Positions 8,947-17,869 of a DNA stretch of 64,000 bases are shown here, piece after piece. The translations under genes and the position numbers were made by a program. The DNA comes from an uncultured Mobiluncus sp. (GTDB taxonomy: Bacteria > Actinomycetota > Actinomycetes > Actinomycetales > Actinomycetaceae): contig NZ_CAMUES010000002.1 in NCBI RefSeq assembly GCF_947087965.1, positions 186,001-250,000 of the forward strand, in the 5' to 3' direction. Numbering within the stretch: the stretch's first letter is position 1; each line of letters starts with the position of its first letter. The notes beneath the pieces were generated by a model. The model was not told the origin of the DNA. It saw only the letters and a program-made list of their open reading frames with translations, and did no database searches.

Positions 8947-9795
8947 TTACAGACGGCACGCTTTCAGGTCCGTCACCAGGATGCCGCGCGCCCCGGCCGC
9001 ATAGAGACGATCCATAATCAGGTTCACGTCCGTGGCTTTCACCATGACCCGCACGGCTTTCCAAGTGTCCTCAGCCAGGTCAGAAATTGTCGGGGATTCA
9101 ATGCCGGGCGTAATCGCCAACAGGTCTGCCAGCTGGGCGGAAGGAGCGTTGTAATCCATCAGTACATAGGTTCGCGCCACCATCACGCCCCGCAGACGAG
9201 CCGCCAAAGTTTGCAGTTGAGCATGGTTTTCTTGGCCCTCGGCAGTGATTAGCAGGGCTTCCGACTCCAGCAAAGGCTCCCCGAAAGTTTGCAAACCGGC
9301 AGCCCGTAGCGTGGAACCGGTTTCGACCACGTCAGCAATTAAATCGGCGATGCCCAACTGTACGGAAGATTCCACCGCGCCGTCCAGGTGTACCACGCGG
9401 ACTCCGGAAATCTGGTGTTCATCGAGAAACTTTTTCAGCAGCAGGTCATAGGAAGTCGCCACTCGTTTGCCCTGAATGTCCGCCAAATCGTGGAACCGGC
9501 CCGCCGGTCCGGCAAACCGAAACGTAGAGCGGGCAAAATCCAAGCCGAGATATTCCACCGCGTCCACCCCGGAATCAATCAACAAATCCCGCCCGGTGAT
9601 GCCGCAGGACACTACCCCGGAACCAACATACACCGCGATATCACGCGGACGCAGGAAAAAGAACTCGACATCGTTATCCTTGTCGATAATCGTCAACTCG
9701 CGTCCGCGCCGGGTCACTTTGTATCCGGCTTCTTTTAACATCGTGACTGCAGGTTCACACAGCGAACCTTTATTCGGCACCGCGATTCGTAACAT
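8947..9795 (-). CDS. hisG: ATP phosphoribosyltransferase (long form)
   Basis: Catalyses the first step of histidine synthesis, joining ATP and PRPP. The 282-aa long-form protein has the start MLRIAVPNKGSL, the FFFLRPRDIAVYVGSG segment, the PRPP loop around ADVVETGSTL (about 167-176) and the C-terminal histidine-binding regulatory domain ending in GARGILVTDLKACRL. The ATG at 9795 is chosen over the GTG nine bases upstream because the ribosome-binding sequence GAGGAA runs directly into that GTG and is well spaced from the ATG. It follows hisE by 73 bp, in the order hisE-hisG as in mycobacteria. The other his genes are not here. Confidence 0.95.
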   Translation of the reverse strand: MLRIAVPNKGSLCEPAVTMLKEAGYKVTRRGRELTIIDKDNDVEFFFLRPRDIAVYVGSGVVSCGITGRDLLIDSGVDAVEYLGLDFARSTFRFAGPAGRFHDLADIQGKRVATSYDLLLKKFLDEHQISGVRVVHLDGAVESSVQLGIADLIADVVETGSTLRAAGLQTFGEPLLESEALLITAEGQENHAQLQTLAARLRGVMVARTYVLMDYNAPSAQLADLLAITPGIESPTISDLAEDTWKAVRVMVKATDVNLIMDRLYAAGARGILVTDLKACRL

Positions 9796-9868
9796 GGCTG
9801 ACACTTCCTCTTCTCAAGCTGTGTGTAATGTCTACGGGTGGTTTCAAACGGTTTAGCCAAGCCGCTCT

Positions 9869-10132
9869 CTACATATGCTGATAAATATCTTGGGGCGTAA
9901 AGCCTTTCGCTACCATCATGACCTGCAAGTGATAGATGAGCTGGGACATCTCAATCTGAGCGGCTTCGTCCGATTCGTATTCGCACGCCATCCACACTTC
10001 CGCGGCTTCCTCAACAATCTTTTTGCCGATGCCGTGGACTCCCCTGTCGAGCTCCTCAACAGTACGGGACCCCTCCGGGCGTTCGTTCTTTCGGCTCTCG
10101 ATAATCGCATAAAGGTCTTCAAAGTTATTCAC
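9869..10132 (-). CDS. hisE: Phosphoribosyl-ATP diphosphatase
   Basis: Hydrolyses phosphoribosyl-ATP to phosphoribosyl-AMP, the second step of histidine synthesis. The 87-aa protein is the usual length of a stand-alone HisE and has the MazG-like helix motif KKIVEEAAEVWMAC (about 37-50), followed by a second acidic helix and a C-terminus of the expected type (DIYQHM). The start is GTG. No ribosome-binding site is visible; a TAATCT box ends 6 nt before the GTG, suggesting leaderless translation. It is the first gene of a hisE-hisG pair. Confidence 0.93.
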   Translation of the reverse strand: MNNFEDLYAIIESRKNERPEGSRTVEELDRGVHGIGKKIVEEAAEVWMACEYESDEAAQIEMSQLIYHLQVMMVAKGFTPQDIYQHM

Positions 10133-10138
10133 GCTTAT

Positions 10139-10144
10139 AGATTA
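10139..10144 (-). promoter_or_regulatory. Predicted -10 box TAATCT of leaderless hisEG promoter
   Basis: TAATCT followed by ATAAGC and then the hisE GTG at 10132. Confidence 0.45.
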
Positions 10145-10232
10145 TGCAATGGCAGGAGTTTTCCCAAATATCTATATGACTGGATTAAGATAAGGGTTTG
10201 TCCCACCCGAATCCCGCTTATTGCCCCGGATT

Positions 10233-11348
10233 TTACTGTGCCGCTGAGGCTTGGGCGTGCAGCGATTTCCACGGCCGCGCGATTTGTTCCAAACCCGCCT
10301 GGTCCAAAGATGTAAGGTCGACCTTTTTGTCCAATGCCCCGATCTCATCTAACAGGGCTATCATGTCCTTGAATTTTTGCGGGTCGGGAGCGGCAGCGCG
10401 ACCAGGGTCAGCCGGGTCGTAGTCAGACAACTGCTCCAACTCCAGCGTTGCCAGGTTGACTTTCTGGGCGGCCTGCAAGGAAGCGGCGGTGTTCAGCGTT
10501 TGATCATACTTTTTCGTATATTCCACTGCTTTTTCCGGATTCTGTTGGATACTGTTGATGGCCTGAGCCATGGCGTTGATGACGCCCTCATTCACGGAAT
10601 CTTCGTTTTTGCACCATTCGCCCGTCGTCACCACGGCGGCACCTACTAACGGCAGATTTGGAGGCAGGGGAATCTCGGTCACCTCCAGCCCCGCCAACTG
10701 AAACTGAACCAGGTCATTATTGGAAAATCCCACCACCGCATCGACTTTCCCGGTGGCCATCTGAGTCTGCTGGGTATATCCGATTTCCGAAATTTTCACG
10801 TCATCAAGGCTCAAACCCGCCTGCTGCAAACCTGCCTGGAAACCAAACCAGCTCGAACCGAAGCGGCCCGGTACGCCTACAGTTTTTCCTTTCAAATCCG
10901 CCCAGGAAGTAATCCCTGACTGCTTGGTCGCGATAACTTCCACCGGATATTTTTGGTACAGGATACCCGTGACACACAAATCCATACCCGCGGATATCGC
11001 CTGTACCGCTTCGTCAGCGAACGCCACCACGTAGTCTTCTTTGTGGGACAAAAGAGCGTTGAACAGTCCCTCATCGGCACCGTGGTGACGCAGGTTAACG
11101 GGCTGCTGGCTAACTCCCCCACCACCGTCCCAACGGAACAACCTGTCTTGTGCCGCCACATAGAACGGCGCAAACTGAACATTGGGGATATACGTCAAAC
11201 CGATTGTGACCGCCCGGTCCGCCCCGGCGGGACTGTCGGCAGACCCGGCGGAACTTCCCTTTTCGGCAGTGGAACCGGCAGCACAACCGGCCAAGACCGC
11301 GGCACTGACGGCCAATCCGGCTAGGGACCTGATAAAACGATGTGACAT
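10233..11348 (-). CDS. ribY: Substrate-binding lipoprotein of flavin-precursor importer (RibY-type)
   Basis: A 371-aa periplasmic-type binding protein of the NMT1/THI5-like family, anchored as a lipoprotein: the signal peptide ends in the lipobox LAGC (Cys about residue 19). The ligand-binding fold begins at TIGLTYIPNVQFAPFYVAAQ. This family is often annotated as thiamine-pyrimidine or nitrate/sulfonate binding, but the operon is headed by an FMN riboswitch, which points to riboflavin or a precursor, as in the RibXY system. The ATG at 11348 is chosen because AAAGG sits 7-8 nt upstream and a signal peptide follows at once; the long upstream frame is out-of-frame ribX sequence. The gap to ribX is 26 bp. 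Confidence 0.85.
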   Translation of the reverse strand: MSHRFIRSLAGLAVSAAVLAGCAAGSTAEKGSSAGSADSPAGADRAVTIGLTYIPNVQFAPFYVAAQDRLFRWDGGGGVSQQPVNLRHHGADEGLFNALLSHKEDYVVAFADEAVQAISAGMDLCVTGILYQKYPVEVIATKQSGITSWADLKGKTVGVPGRFGSSWFGFQAGLQQAGLSLDDVKISEIGYTQQTQMATGKVDAVVGFSNNDLVQFQLAGLEVTEIPLPPNLPLVGAAVVTTGEWCKNEDSVNEGVINAMAQAINSIQQNPEKAVEYTKKYDQTLNTAASLQAAQKVNLATLELEQLSDYDPADPGRAAAPDPQKFKDMIALLDEIGALDKKVDLTSLDQAGLEQIARPWKSLHAQASAAQ

Positions 11349-11374
11349 CTGGTGAACCTTTCTTTGAGACGCAG

Positions 11375-12178
11375 CTAAACTGCGTTTACCGTTTTGGAAT
11401 GACGCTCCAGGCGATAGACCCCCATGTAAATCAACGCGGCCACCGTGCAAATCATGATTAGACTCACGAACATGCCGGGTGTATCCACGTTGTGTGACTG
11501 CAGGGTTATCAGGGTGCCCATGCCGCGTCCACCGATGACCATCTCGCCCACCACCGCTCCGGTGATAGACAGGGTCACGCCGTTGCGAATGCCGCCCAGT
11601 AGGGATGGCAACACCAACGGAAACTCCATGTATTTCAGCAAGTCCCAGGTCCCGGCTCCATCGAGTTTGGCAGCTTCCAAAATACTGACGTTTAAGTGAT
11701 GCAAACCCACGGTGGTAGAAACCAGAATGGGGAAAAACACCATCAGCGCGCACAACACCGCAATGGCGAGACGCGGCGTCGGCAGCCAAATCAACAGCAG
11801 CGGCGCCAGCGCGACCGCCGGGACCGCTTGGGAAGCTCCCAAAAACGGCTGAACCGCCGCATTGAGCAGACGCAGGTGATGAATCGCAAATGAGAGCGGC
11901 ACACTCACAAGCAACCCCAAGACGGTTCCTCCCATCGCTGCCAGCAACGTGTTGCCCAGGTAAAGCCAGAACGTTTTGCCACTCAACAACTCCACACCGG
12001 ACTGCACTACGTCACTGGGACGCGGCAAGATAAAGGTCGGGATGTTTCCAGAACTCGTCGCGAGGAACCAGACTGCCACAATGAGCAGCGCCAAAGCGAG
12101 CGGGGCAATGACATTGAGCGGCCGGGAATCCGGGACGGCGTTGACCGTTGACGGTGCCCGGTTTTGACTCATCGACAT
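11375..12178 (-). CDS. ribX: Permease of flavin-precursor ABC-type importer (RibX-type)
   Basis: A 267-aa membrane permease of the BPD_transp_1 (SsuC/TauC-like) family with about six helices. The coupling loop that normally docks on the ATPase is visible as EAAKLDGAGTWDLLKYMEFP (about 165-184). It is the first gene after the FMN riboswitch and is followed by the binding protein. No ATPase gene is nearby, which matches the described RibXY gene pairs lacking a dedicated ATPase. The ATG at 12178 has AAAGGGG about 5 nt upstream; an in-frame GTG two codons earlier overlaps that ribosome-binding site and is less likely. Specificity is inferred from the riboswitch. Confidence 0.87.
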   Translation of the reverse strand: MSMSQNRAPSTVNAVPDSRPLNVIAPLALALLIVAVWFLATSSGNIPTFILPRPSDVVQSGVELLSGKTFWLYLGNTLLAAMGGTVLGLLVSVPLSFAIHHLRLLNAAVQPFLGASQAVPAVALAPLLLIWLPTPRLAIAVLCALMVFFPILVSTTVGLHHLNVSILEAAKLDGAGTWDLLKYMEFPLVLPSLLGGIRNGVTLSITGAVVGEMVIGGRGMGTLITLQSHNVDTPGMFVSLIMICTVAALIYMGVYRLERHSKTVNAV

Positions 12179-12281
12179 CTTCACCCCTTTCGGTTTGTCA
12201 CCTCATTGGACAGCCCAGGGCAAAGAAAGATGAACGTTCACCAACACCTCAGTAAACATACGCAGGCGCGGTGGACGTGCG

Positions 12282-12393
12282 GCTCTTCCCATCCGGACTT
12301 TAACCGTCGGTATCGGAATTTCACCGATTCAACTCGTGCGGACACGAGGTCGCGGACTATACCGCCGGTGCTGAATTACACAGCCCCCAGAGC
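12282..12393 (-). promoter_or_regulatory. FMN riboswitch (RFN element)
   Basis: Read on the minus strand, this shows the conserved RFN blocks in order: CTCTGGGGGC, GTGTAATTCAGCACCGGCGG, TATAGTCCGCGACC, GGTGAAATTCCGATACCGAC, and AAAGTCCGGATGGGAAGAG. The outer stem GCTCT/AGAGC closes at the two ends. It lies 104 nt upstream of the ribX start. No strong intrinsic terminator follows, so control may act on translation. High FMN would be expected to shut off the importer. Confidence 0.93.
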
Positions 12394-12400
12394 TACTTCC

Positions 12401-12406
12401 AGTATA
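12401..12406 (-). promoter_or_regulatory. Probable -10 box (TATACT) of the ribXY operon
   Basis: TATACT lies about 8 nt upstream of the riboswitch outer stem, so transcription would begin at the aptamer. A TTGACC lies upstream, but with a 20-nt spacer, longer than ideal. Confidence 0.5.
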
Positions 12407-12455
12407 GACCCTCGATAGCCCACTGAGGTCAAATCCCACAGGCGGGCTAATGAGT

Positions 12456-13118
12456 CTAATGGGCGTGCGCGGTAGCGCCGATGGTGCGCAGCGTGGCAAT
12501 AGCCTGTTCGGGCTTACGTTTGAACACGTAGGACCCGGCCACCACCACGTTTGCTCCGGCTTTCATCACGAGGGGCAAGGTTTCTTCGTTGATGCCTCCG
12601 TCAACCTCGATATCGAGATTCATGCGGGCATCTTCGGCATATTTGCGCAGCTTGCGAATCTTTGGCAACACCTCGGGGATAAACTGTTGCCCGCCGAAGC
12701 CCGGCTCCACACTCATGACCGTGACCTGTTCAAAACGACCCAAAATGTCTTTGATGGCGCTGGCCGGAGTGGCTGGATTCAACGCAATCCCGGCCTTGGC
12801 ACCTAAACTGTGCAGCACGTCAGCGGTCCGTACTGGCGCTTTCGAGGCTTCCAGATGGAAACAGACAATGGCGCAGCCGGCCTTGGCGTATTCCAAAGCC
12901 CACCGGTCTGGATTTTCAATCATCAGGTGGGCGTCAACCGGTAGTCTGGTAGCGTTCAACACCGCCGTGGCGGTTGGCAGTCCCCACGTCAGATTGGGCA
13001 CAAAGTGGTTATCCATAATGTCGAGGTGTACCCCGTCGGCGCTCTTGATGTCCTGCAGCGCCTGGGCGAAATGCATCTGGTCGCAATTCAGCACGGAGGG
13101 GTAAATCTTAAGGCTCAT
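12456..13118 (-). CDS. rpe: Ribulose-phosphate 3-epimerase
   Basis: Interconverts ribulose 5-phosphate and xylulose 5-phosphate in the pentose phosphate pathway. The 220-aa TIM-barrel protein has the metal and catalytic residues in HLDIMDNHFVPN (about 31-42), DAHLMI (about 62-67), MSVEPGFGGQ (about 134-143), and EVDGGI (about 171-176). A GAAGGGAA ribosome-binding site precedes the ATG. It is the last gene of the long minus-strand cluster, 65 bp after rsmB, the same order (fmt-rsmB-rpe) as in mycobacteria. Confidence 0.95.
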   Translation of the reverse strand: MSLKIYPSVLNCDQMHFAQALQDIKSADGVHLDIMDNHFVPNLTWGLPTATAVLNATRLPVDAHLMIENPDRWALEYAKAGCAIVCFHLEASKAPVRTADVLHSLGAKAGIALNPATPASAIKDILGRFEQVTVMSVEPGFGGQQFIPEVLPKIRKLRKYAEDARMNLDIEVDGGINEETLPLVMKAGANVVVAGSYVFKRKPEQAIATLRTIGATAHAH

Positions 13119-13183
13119 ATCGGTTCCCTTCTTTCCTCTATTGTCTAATTCCGCGGTGAGCTTCGGACGGTTTTAGCTGGGAT

Positions 13184-14710
13184 TTATTCCTGAGAATCAG
13201 GCAACTTTTCAATCAGAGCCAGAAACATGGCGTCGGTACCGTCACGGTCAGGCCACAGCTGCAGATAAGGCCCCGACCCAAGGTCATGTTCCGGGTTGAC
13301 GATAATTTCACGGGCCACGGCGGGGGCATCCAACACCCGCAAATCCGCGCGATTCTTTACCACGCTTTCCACCACCTGACGAGTTTCAGCCAAATGCGGG
13401 CTGCAAGTCGCGTATCCCACCACTCCCCCAGGCTTAACCGTTTGCAACGCGGATTGCAGCAGAACTTGTTGCAGTGCGGTCAGGTCCTTCAGGTCGGTGG
13501 CGGATTTATTCCATCTGGCTTCGGGACGGCGCCGCAGCGAGCCCAAGCCCGAACATGGCACGTCCACTAGGACCCGATCGGCTTTGCCCGGATGAAGCTC
13601 ACCAAAATCGCGGCCGTCGCCCTGTAGAACCTGCACAGTCTGGTCCGGAAATGCTTTCGTGGAGTCACGTACCAGTTCAGCCCGGTGCGGCGAAACCTCG
13701 TTAGCGATGACGGAAACGTTACGCGAACTAGCCAACCCCGCCAGCAGAGCCGTTTTCCCGCCGGGTCCGGCACACAAATCGACCCAGGTGCGCTCCACCC
13801 CGGTCACCCGTGCTGCGGCCAAAACTTTGGCGACAAGCTGCGAGCCTTCGTCCTCGACCCCGGCGAAGCCCCGCTCGACCGCACGCAGTCGCCGCGGGTC
13901 GCCCCCGGAAAGCACCACCGCGCAGTCAGAGAGTTCTCCCAAACGAGTATTGGCATCAAGATAGGTTTCAGCTGCGGTCGCCAGCTCATCAGCGGTAATG
14001 AAACCCGGTCGGGCGCACAGCGTCACATAAGCGGGACGGTTTTGCGCGTGTAGGAGTCCTGGCAAATCGGCGGCATCCCGGCCGTTGGCAACCAGGGCAT
14101 CGCGCAGCGCCCACACTATCCATTCCGGATAGGAAAATGCTCGGCTCAGGGCTTTTTCCCCGGTCAGTCCCGAGGTGATGGCATCGAGCCAATAGGGCAG
14201 GTCATGCTCAGTAACCTTGCGCAACACTGCGTTTACCATCCCGGCAGGGCCGGCGGAGAGACGGTCGCGCGCCAGGTCAACCATCGTGTCTACCGCGGCG
14301 TAGTCTTCCACCCGCATCTGGAGAATTTGATGAATCCCCATCCGCAGCACCGTGAGCAGCTCCGGATCTAAATCCGCAACATCCCGGTCGCTGAGCAGCC
14401 CGATAATGGCATCGTAGCGCCCTTGTAACCGCAATGTTCCGTACACGAGCTCGGTGGCAAAAGCCGCGTCTCGCCGATGCAAATGCGCCCGTTCAATCAG
14501 GCCGGGCAACACCAGATTGGCGTAAGCATGGTCTTGGTCGACGCGGCGCAGGGCTTGAAAAGCAACGTCACGAGCGGGGTCGCGCCGGGCTTTGCTCCGG
14601 TAGGTGTAACCGGTGCGAGAGTTACGGAAATTTCGAGCTGCACCCCCGGTTTTCGCAGTGTTGCGGCGAGAGCCAGATTTGCCCGCGGAAGCGCCCCCTG
14701 GATGGTTCAC
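13184..14710 (-). CDS. rsmB: 16S rRNA m5C967 methyltransferase RsmB
   Basis: Methylates a cytosine of 16S rRNA using SAM. The 508-aa protein has a basic N-terminal extension (about 1-45, many Arg, Gly and Lys), a NusB-like RNA-binding domain (about 46-180), and a Rossmann methyltransferase with DLCAGPGGKTALLAGL, motif IV DVPCSGLGSLRRRPE and the catalytic YATCSPH (about 452-458). The GTG start overlaps the fmt stop as GTGA, implying coupled translation. Confidence 0.93.
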   Translation of the reverse strand: MNHPGGASAGKSGSRRNTAKTGGAARNFRNSRTGYTYRSKARRDPARDVAFQALRRVDQDHAYANLVLPGLIERAHLHRRDAAFATELVYGTLRLQGRYDAIIGLLSDRDVADLDPELLTVLRMGIHQILQMRVEDYAAVDTMVDLARDRLSAGPAGMVNAVLRKVTEHDLPYWLDAITSGLTGEKALSRAFSYPEWIVWALRDALVANGRDAADLPGLLHAQNRPAYVTLCARPGFITADELATAAETYLDANTRLGELSDCAVVLSGGDPRRLRAVERGFAGVEDEGSQLVAKVLAAARVTGVERTWVDLCAGPGGKTALLAGLASSRNVSVIANEVSPHRAELVRDSTKAFPDQTVQVLQGDGRDFGELHPGKADRVLVDVPCSGLGSLRRRPEARWNKSATDLKDLTALQQVLLQSALQTVKPGGVVGYATCSPHLAETRQVVESVVKNRADLRVLDAPAVAREIIVNPEHDLGSGPYLQLWPDRDGTDAMFLALIEKLPDSQE

Positions 14711-15672
14711 TCCTGACCTCCCATCGAGCTCGAAGTCGTAAACTTCGCACTACTTTCCAGGTGAGCTCCGCGTGCCCAAGCCTCAGCCGGCATTGGTTTT
14801 TTCCCTGCGGGAGCTACGTTGCCTAAGCACACGGGTGCGGAACCGGTGCCGACCCAGACCTCGTGACGAGTGGTAAAAATCTGACCGGGTTCCAGAGGTG
14901 GGATTGGCATAGTCACAGGCGGATTCGACTCCAGGACACCGAGTTTCATGCGGGATTCCTGCCATATCGTCCAGGCGCCGGGAGACGGTGTAAATCCTCT
15001 GATGTGGTTGGCGATAGTGTCGCCTGGCGCGGACCAGTCGATTTCGCCTTCCGACGGGTGTAGAGGTGGCGCATAGGTGATGCCGGTGTCAGCTTGCGGT
15101 TCCGGGTCAACTCCCCGTTCAATCATGGACAGGGCTTGTTCCAGAGGTCTGACGCTGAGTTCGGCGAGTTCGAGCAATACGTCTCCCGCTGTCGCCGACT
15201 CCGGCACCGCATAAGAGCAGGTCGCGTAAATGGGACCGGTGTCCAACGCGGGTTCGAGTTGAAAGACTGTGACGCCGGTGTGAGTGTCCCCCGCCTGGAG
15301 AGCACGCTGTACCGGGGCGGCTCCCCTCCACCGCGGCAGCAGGGAAAAATGAATATTAATCCACCCGAATTTGGGAATCTCTAAAATCTCAGCCGGCAAA
15401 ATCGCTCCGTAAGCCACGATGACACCCAAATCAGGCTGGAGGTCACGTAAAAAAGTGGCGGCTTCTGTATTGTTCTTAAGGGTCTTTGGCTGATAGAGCA
15501 TCAGGTCATGCTGGGTCGCGTAACCGGAAACCGGTGACTGGGCCAGTTTTCGACCCCGGCCGGAGGGCGCATCGGGTCGCGACAGCACCGCCACCAGGTC
15601 GTGTGCAGATCGCTCAAGGTATGTCAATACAGGAAGGGCCGCCTGGGGAGAACCAGCAAAAACAATACGCAT
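14707..15672 (-). CDS. fmt: Methionyl-tRNA formyltransferase
   Basis: Formylates initiator methionyl-tRNA with 10-formyl-THF. The 321-aa protein starts MRIVFAGSPQAAL and carries the catalytic region NIHFSLLPRWRGAAPVQRA (about 107-125), with the Asn and His of the family, and the loop Asp in ALDTGPIY. The ATG at 15672 fits the family start; a longer frame upstream does not. A TAGGAT box ends 7 nt before this ATG, so fmt may have its own leaderless promoter within the operon. It is coupled to rsmB downstream. Confidence 0.94.
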   Translation of the reverse strand: MRIVFAGSPQAALPVLTYLERSAHDLVAVLSRPDAPSGRGRKLAQSPVSGYATQHDLMLYQPKTLKNNTEAATFLRDLQPDLGVIVAYGAILPAEILEIPKFGWINIHFSLLPRWRGAAPVQRALQAGDTHTGVTVFQLEPALDTGPIYATCSYAVPESATAGDVLLELAELSVRPLEQALSMIERGVDPEPQADTGITYAPPLHPSEGEIDWSAPGDTIANHIRGFTPSPGAWTIWQESRMKLGVLESNPPVTMPIPPLEPGQIFTTRHEVWVGTGSAPVCLGNVAPAGKKPMPAEAWARGAHLESSAKFTTSSSMGGQE

Positions 15673-15679
15673 ACAAACT

Positions 15680-15685
15680 ATCCTA
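15680..15685 (-). promoter_or_regulatory. Predicted -10 box TAGGAT of leaderless fmt promoter
   Basis: TAGGAT, then AGTTTGT (7 nt), then the fmt ATG at 15672. The AGGA inside it could instead act as a weak ribosome-binding site. Confidence 0.35.
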
Positions 15686-15724
15686 TCTAAGTTCAACTGG
15701 GGTTTTTCGAGGTGACAGCGCGGT

Positions 15725-17776
15725 CTATCCGATTTGACCGGCGGGATCTGGAGGATCTACTACGATGCGCAGGGCGTCGCTACCGGATTTTCGCTCCCGG
15801 GCATTTTGCAGTTCCACCGCGCGCAGCGCCCGGCCGAAATCCTGACTATCACGCAGTGCCACCGACACGAATGCAGTGCTGAGCGCGGGGTTTTCCCGTG
15901 CTGGAACCGGGCCAAATACCGTGATTTCGGGAAATCTCTGGCGCAGGAAAGCCAACACCTCACCCAGGGATTGCCCCTGCAACAGAGCCGTGCGCCACGC
16001 GGGGGCAAAGTGTCCCGCTTCGCGTTCTCGCAGGTCTAAGGCGGCGAAACCCCAGGGATCCCACCGTACCAAAGCCTGTTCCAGGCGCGGGTCAATCCGG
16101 TTCGTTACCAATATGCGCCCCTGAGGTTTCACCAAAGCTCCGGCTGCCAAGAATTGCCGCATGACTTCCTGGGCAGTCCACAGGGCGGTCCGATTGGCCC
16201 ACATGTGAGCCCGTAAGATAACCGCGGCTTCGTACCCGCCCACGGCGAAAGGTTCGCCCCCCGGATGGGCTATGACCAGTCGCGATGCTGTGTCTATGAG
16301 GCCGACCCGGCCTTTTCCAGGACGGGAAACCAGCACTGGCACGCCGGAAAATGACCGCCCGATGTCATCAATTACCGTGCGCGACTGGAGGTGGCGCCCG
16401 CGCATTTTCATACTGGCACAGTTCGGACAGGCATAGTTGGTGGGGACATTGCCGCAGCGAGTGCAAACCAGCCGGGAACCCTGGAAAGTCAACGGTCCGC
16501 CACACACTTCGCACACCGCGTTAGCGCCGCAGTTTGCACAGCTCACCACCGAAAACGCACCGTCGGGAGGAACCAGCACCAAAACTGGACCGGATTTCAA
16601 CCCCTGGCGCACCAGACGCAAAGCAGCGTTTGGGAGGAGCATCGCCCCCGTCATGCCTTCCGCCAGCTGTGCCTCTTCGCTGAGAAATTCAAAGCGGCCC
16701 GTACACTGGCGCAAAACGTCGCGGTGGGGGGCCAAGCCACTGGCGAAGTGACGGGTCACCAGCTGCAAATCCCCCGCGTTGACAGAATAGTGCGCCAACA
16801 CCACAGCGGCACCGCACAGCTGGGAACGCATCAGCAGGACTTGCCGAGCAGAAAAGTTCGGGAACATGTCCGAACTAAGCGACCACGCCAAGTCGTCCCA
16901 GAGGTAAAACAAACCGGGGCGGGCCAGCGGCAAAAATACGGCGCCGCGGGTGCCGACCACTATCGCGGCGGTGCCGAAGCGAGAACGCAAGAACGTTTCA
17001 TAGGAGGCGGCAGTGGGAATTTCCGAGGTATACAACACAACTTTGTCCGAGTCGGCAAAGTAGTCACGCAGATACAGGTAGGCTTCATCGGCTTGCTCTA
17101 CCGTGGGCATCACCAGCAGGGATTGTTCCCCGTTAGCCCAGGTTGCCGCCGCTAATTCGGCAATGGGTTGAAAACGCGAGGCGGGTTGAAAATGTGGATT
17201 GTTACCCAGCGGCAGCGCACTAACCACGGCACGAGGGTGGTGTCCCCGACACAGTTCAGAGTAGAACTCAGCGCCCCCGGCATAACGCGCCCAGGTCGTT
17301 TGTTCCGGTGGCTCCACCGTGACCGCGGTCGTATCCCACTGAGGAGGGTCGGTAGAAAAGGCCTGTTCCACTTTGACGCGCCGCTCCGGTAGGGCGTAAC
17401 GCAGCAGTGAGGAGGGTCCTGTCCCGTAATAGAGAGAGACATTTTCCAGCAGTTCCAAGGTGGAAGTGTCCAACAGAGGCAGGTCGCCCAAGGTGCGTTC
17501 GATTTCCCGCAACGGTTTTTGCCAGTCGGTGCTGTCTTTACGCTCCACGATGACACCGGTGTAGCGTTTTGTCCCTACTTTCACTTTCACCAACACCCCC
17601 GGAGCGGCCGCGGCATCGAGCTTTGGGGGAATCAGGAAGTCGAGAGGCCGGGACAAAGCGGGGGTAAACGTGTTGAGCAGAACCGCTGCCACGGGCTTTT
17701 CCACACCATCGACCAGCACCGCCCGCGGTCCGGGAGGTGCGAAATCGTCCAGTGGCAATATCGGTTCAGCAAACAC
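15725..17776 (-). CDS. priA: Primosomal protein N' PriA, helicase-defective actinobacterial type
   Basis: PriA recognises stalled forks and reloads the replication machinery. The 683-aa protein keeps the N-terminal DNA-binding domain (about 25-115) and the eight-cysteine zinc region (CANCGANAVCEVC ... CTRCGN ... CPNC, about 413-455). I cannot find a Walker A GKT motif, and the DEEH box is replaced by YLWDDLAWS. Loss of ATPase motifs is known for actinobacterial PriA, which is annotated as probably lacking helicase activity. The start is GTG with no visible ribosome-binding site; TGTAAT lies 6 nt before it. It lies between metK and fmt as in mycobacteria. Confidence 0.88.
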   Translation of the reverse strand: MFAEPILPLDDFAPPGPRAVLVDGVEKPVAAVLLNTFTPALSRPLDFLIPPKLDAAAAPGVLVKVKVGTKRYTGVIVERKDSTDWQKPLREIERTLGDLPLLDTSTLELLENVSLYYGTGPSSLLRYALPERRVKVEQAFSTDPPQWDTTAVTVEPPEQTTWARYAGGAEFYSELCRGHHPRAVVSALPLGNNPHFQPASRFQPIAELAAATWANGEQSLLVMPTVEQADEAYLYLRDYFADSDKVVLYTSEIPTAASYETFLRSRFGTAAIVVGTRGAVFLPLARPGLFYLWDDLAWSLSSDMFPNFSARQVLLMRSQLCGAAVVLAHYSVNAGDLQLVTRHFASGLAPHRDVLRQCTGRFEFLSEEAQLAEGMTGAMLLPNAALRLVRQGLKSGPVLVLVPPDGAFSVVSCANCGANAVCEVCGGPLTFQGSRLVCTRCGNVPTNYACPNCASMKMRGRHLQSRTVIDDIGRSFSGVPVLVSRPGKGRVGLIDTASRLVIAHPGGEPFAVGGYEAAVILRAHMWANRTALWTAQEVMRQFLAAGALVKPQGRILVTNRIDPRLEQALVRWDPWGFAALDLREREAGHFAPAWRTALLQGQSLGEVLAFLRQRFPEITVFGPVPARENPALSTAFVSVALRDSQDFGRALRAVELQNARERKSGSDALRIVVDPPDPAGQIG

Positions 17777-17869
17777 GACTTAATTACAACTCATACCCCG
17801 GATACGAAAATCCGGCAGTTGCCATTTTGTCCCGGAAGTCGGGGCCATAACCAGCCCCCACAGCCGGTT

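Noticed and set aside
12282..12393. TPP riboswitch upstream of an NMT1/THI5-like transporter
   Set aside because: The protein family suggests thiamine, but the conserved blocks (GTGAAATTCCGATACCG, GTCCGGATGGGA) are those of the FMN riboswitch and not the TPP THI box.
17777..17869. Terminator or SAM-sensing RNA between metK and priA
   Set aside because: Only a 6-bp CCGGAT/ATCCGG hairpin without a T-tract is present, and it lies downstream of metK, not before it.
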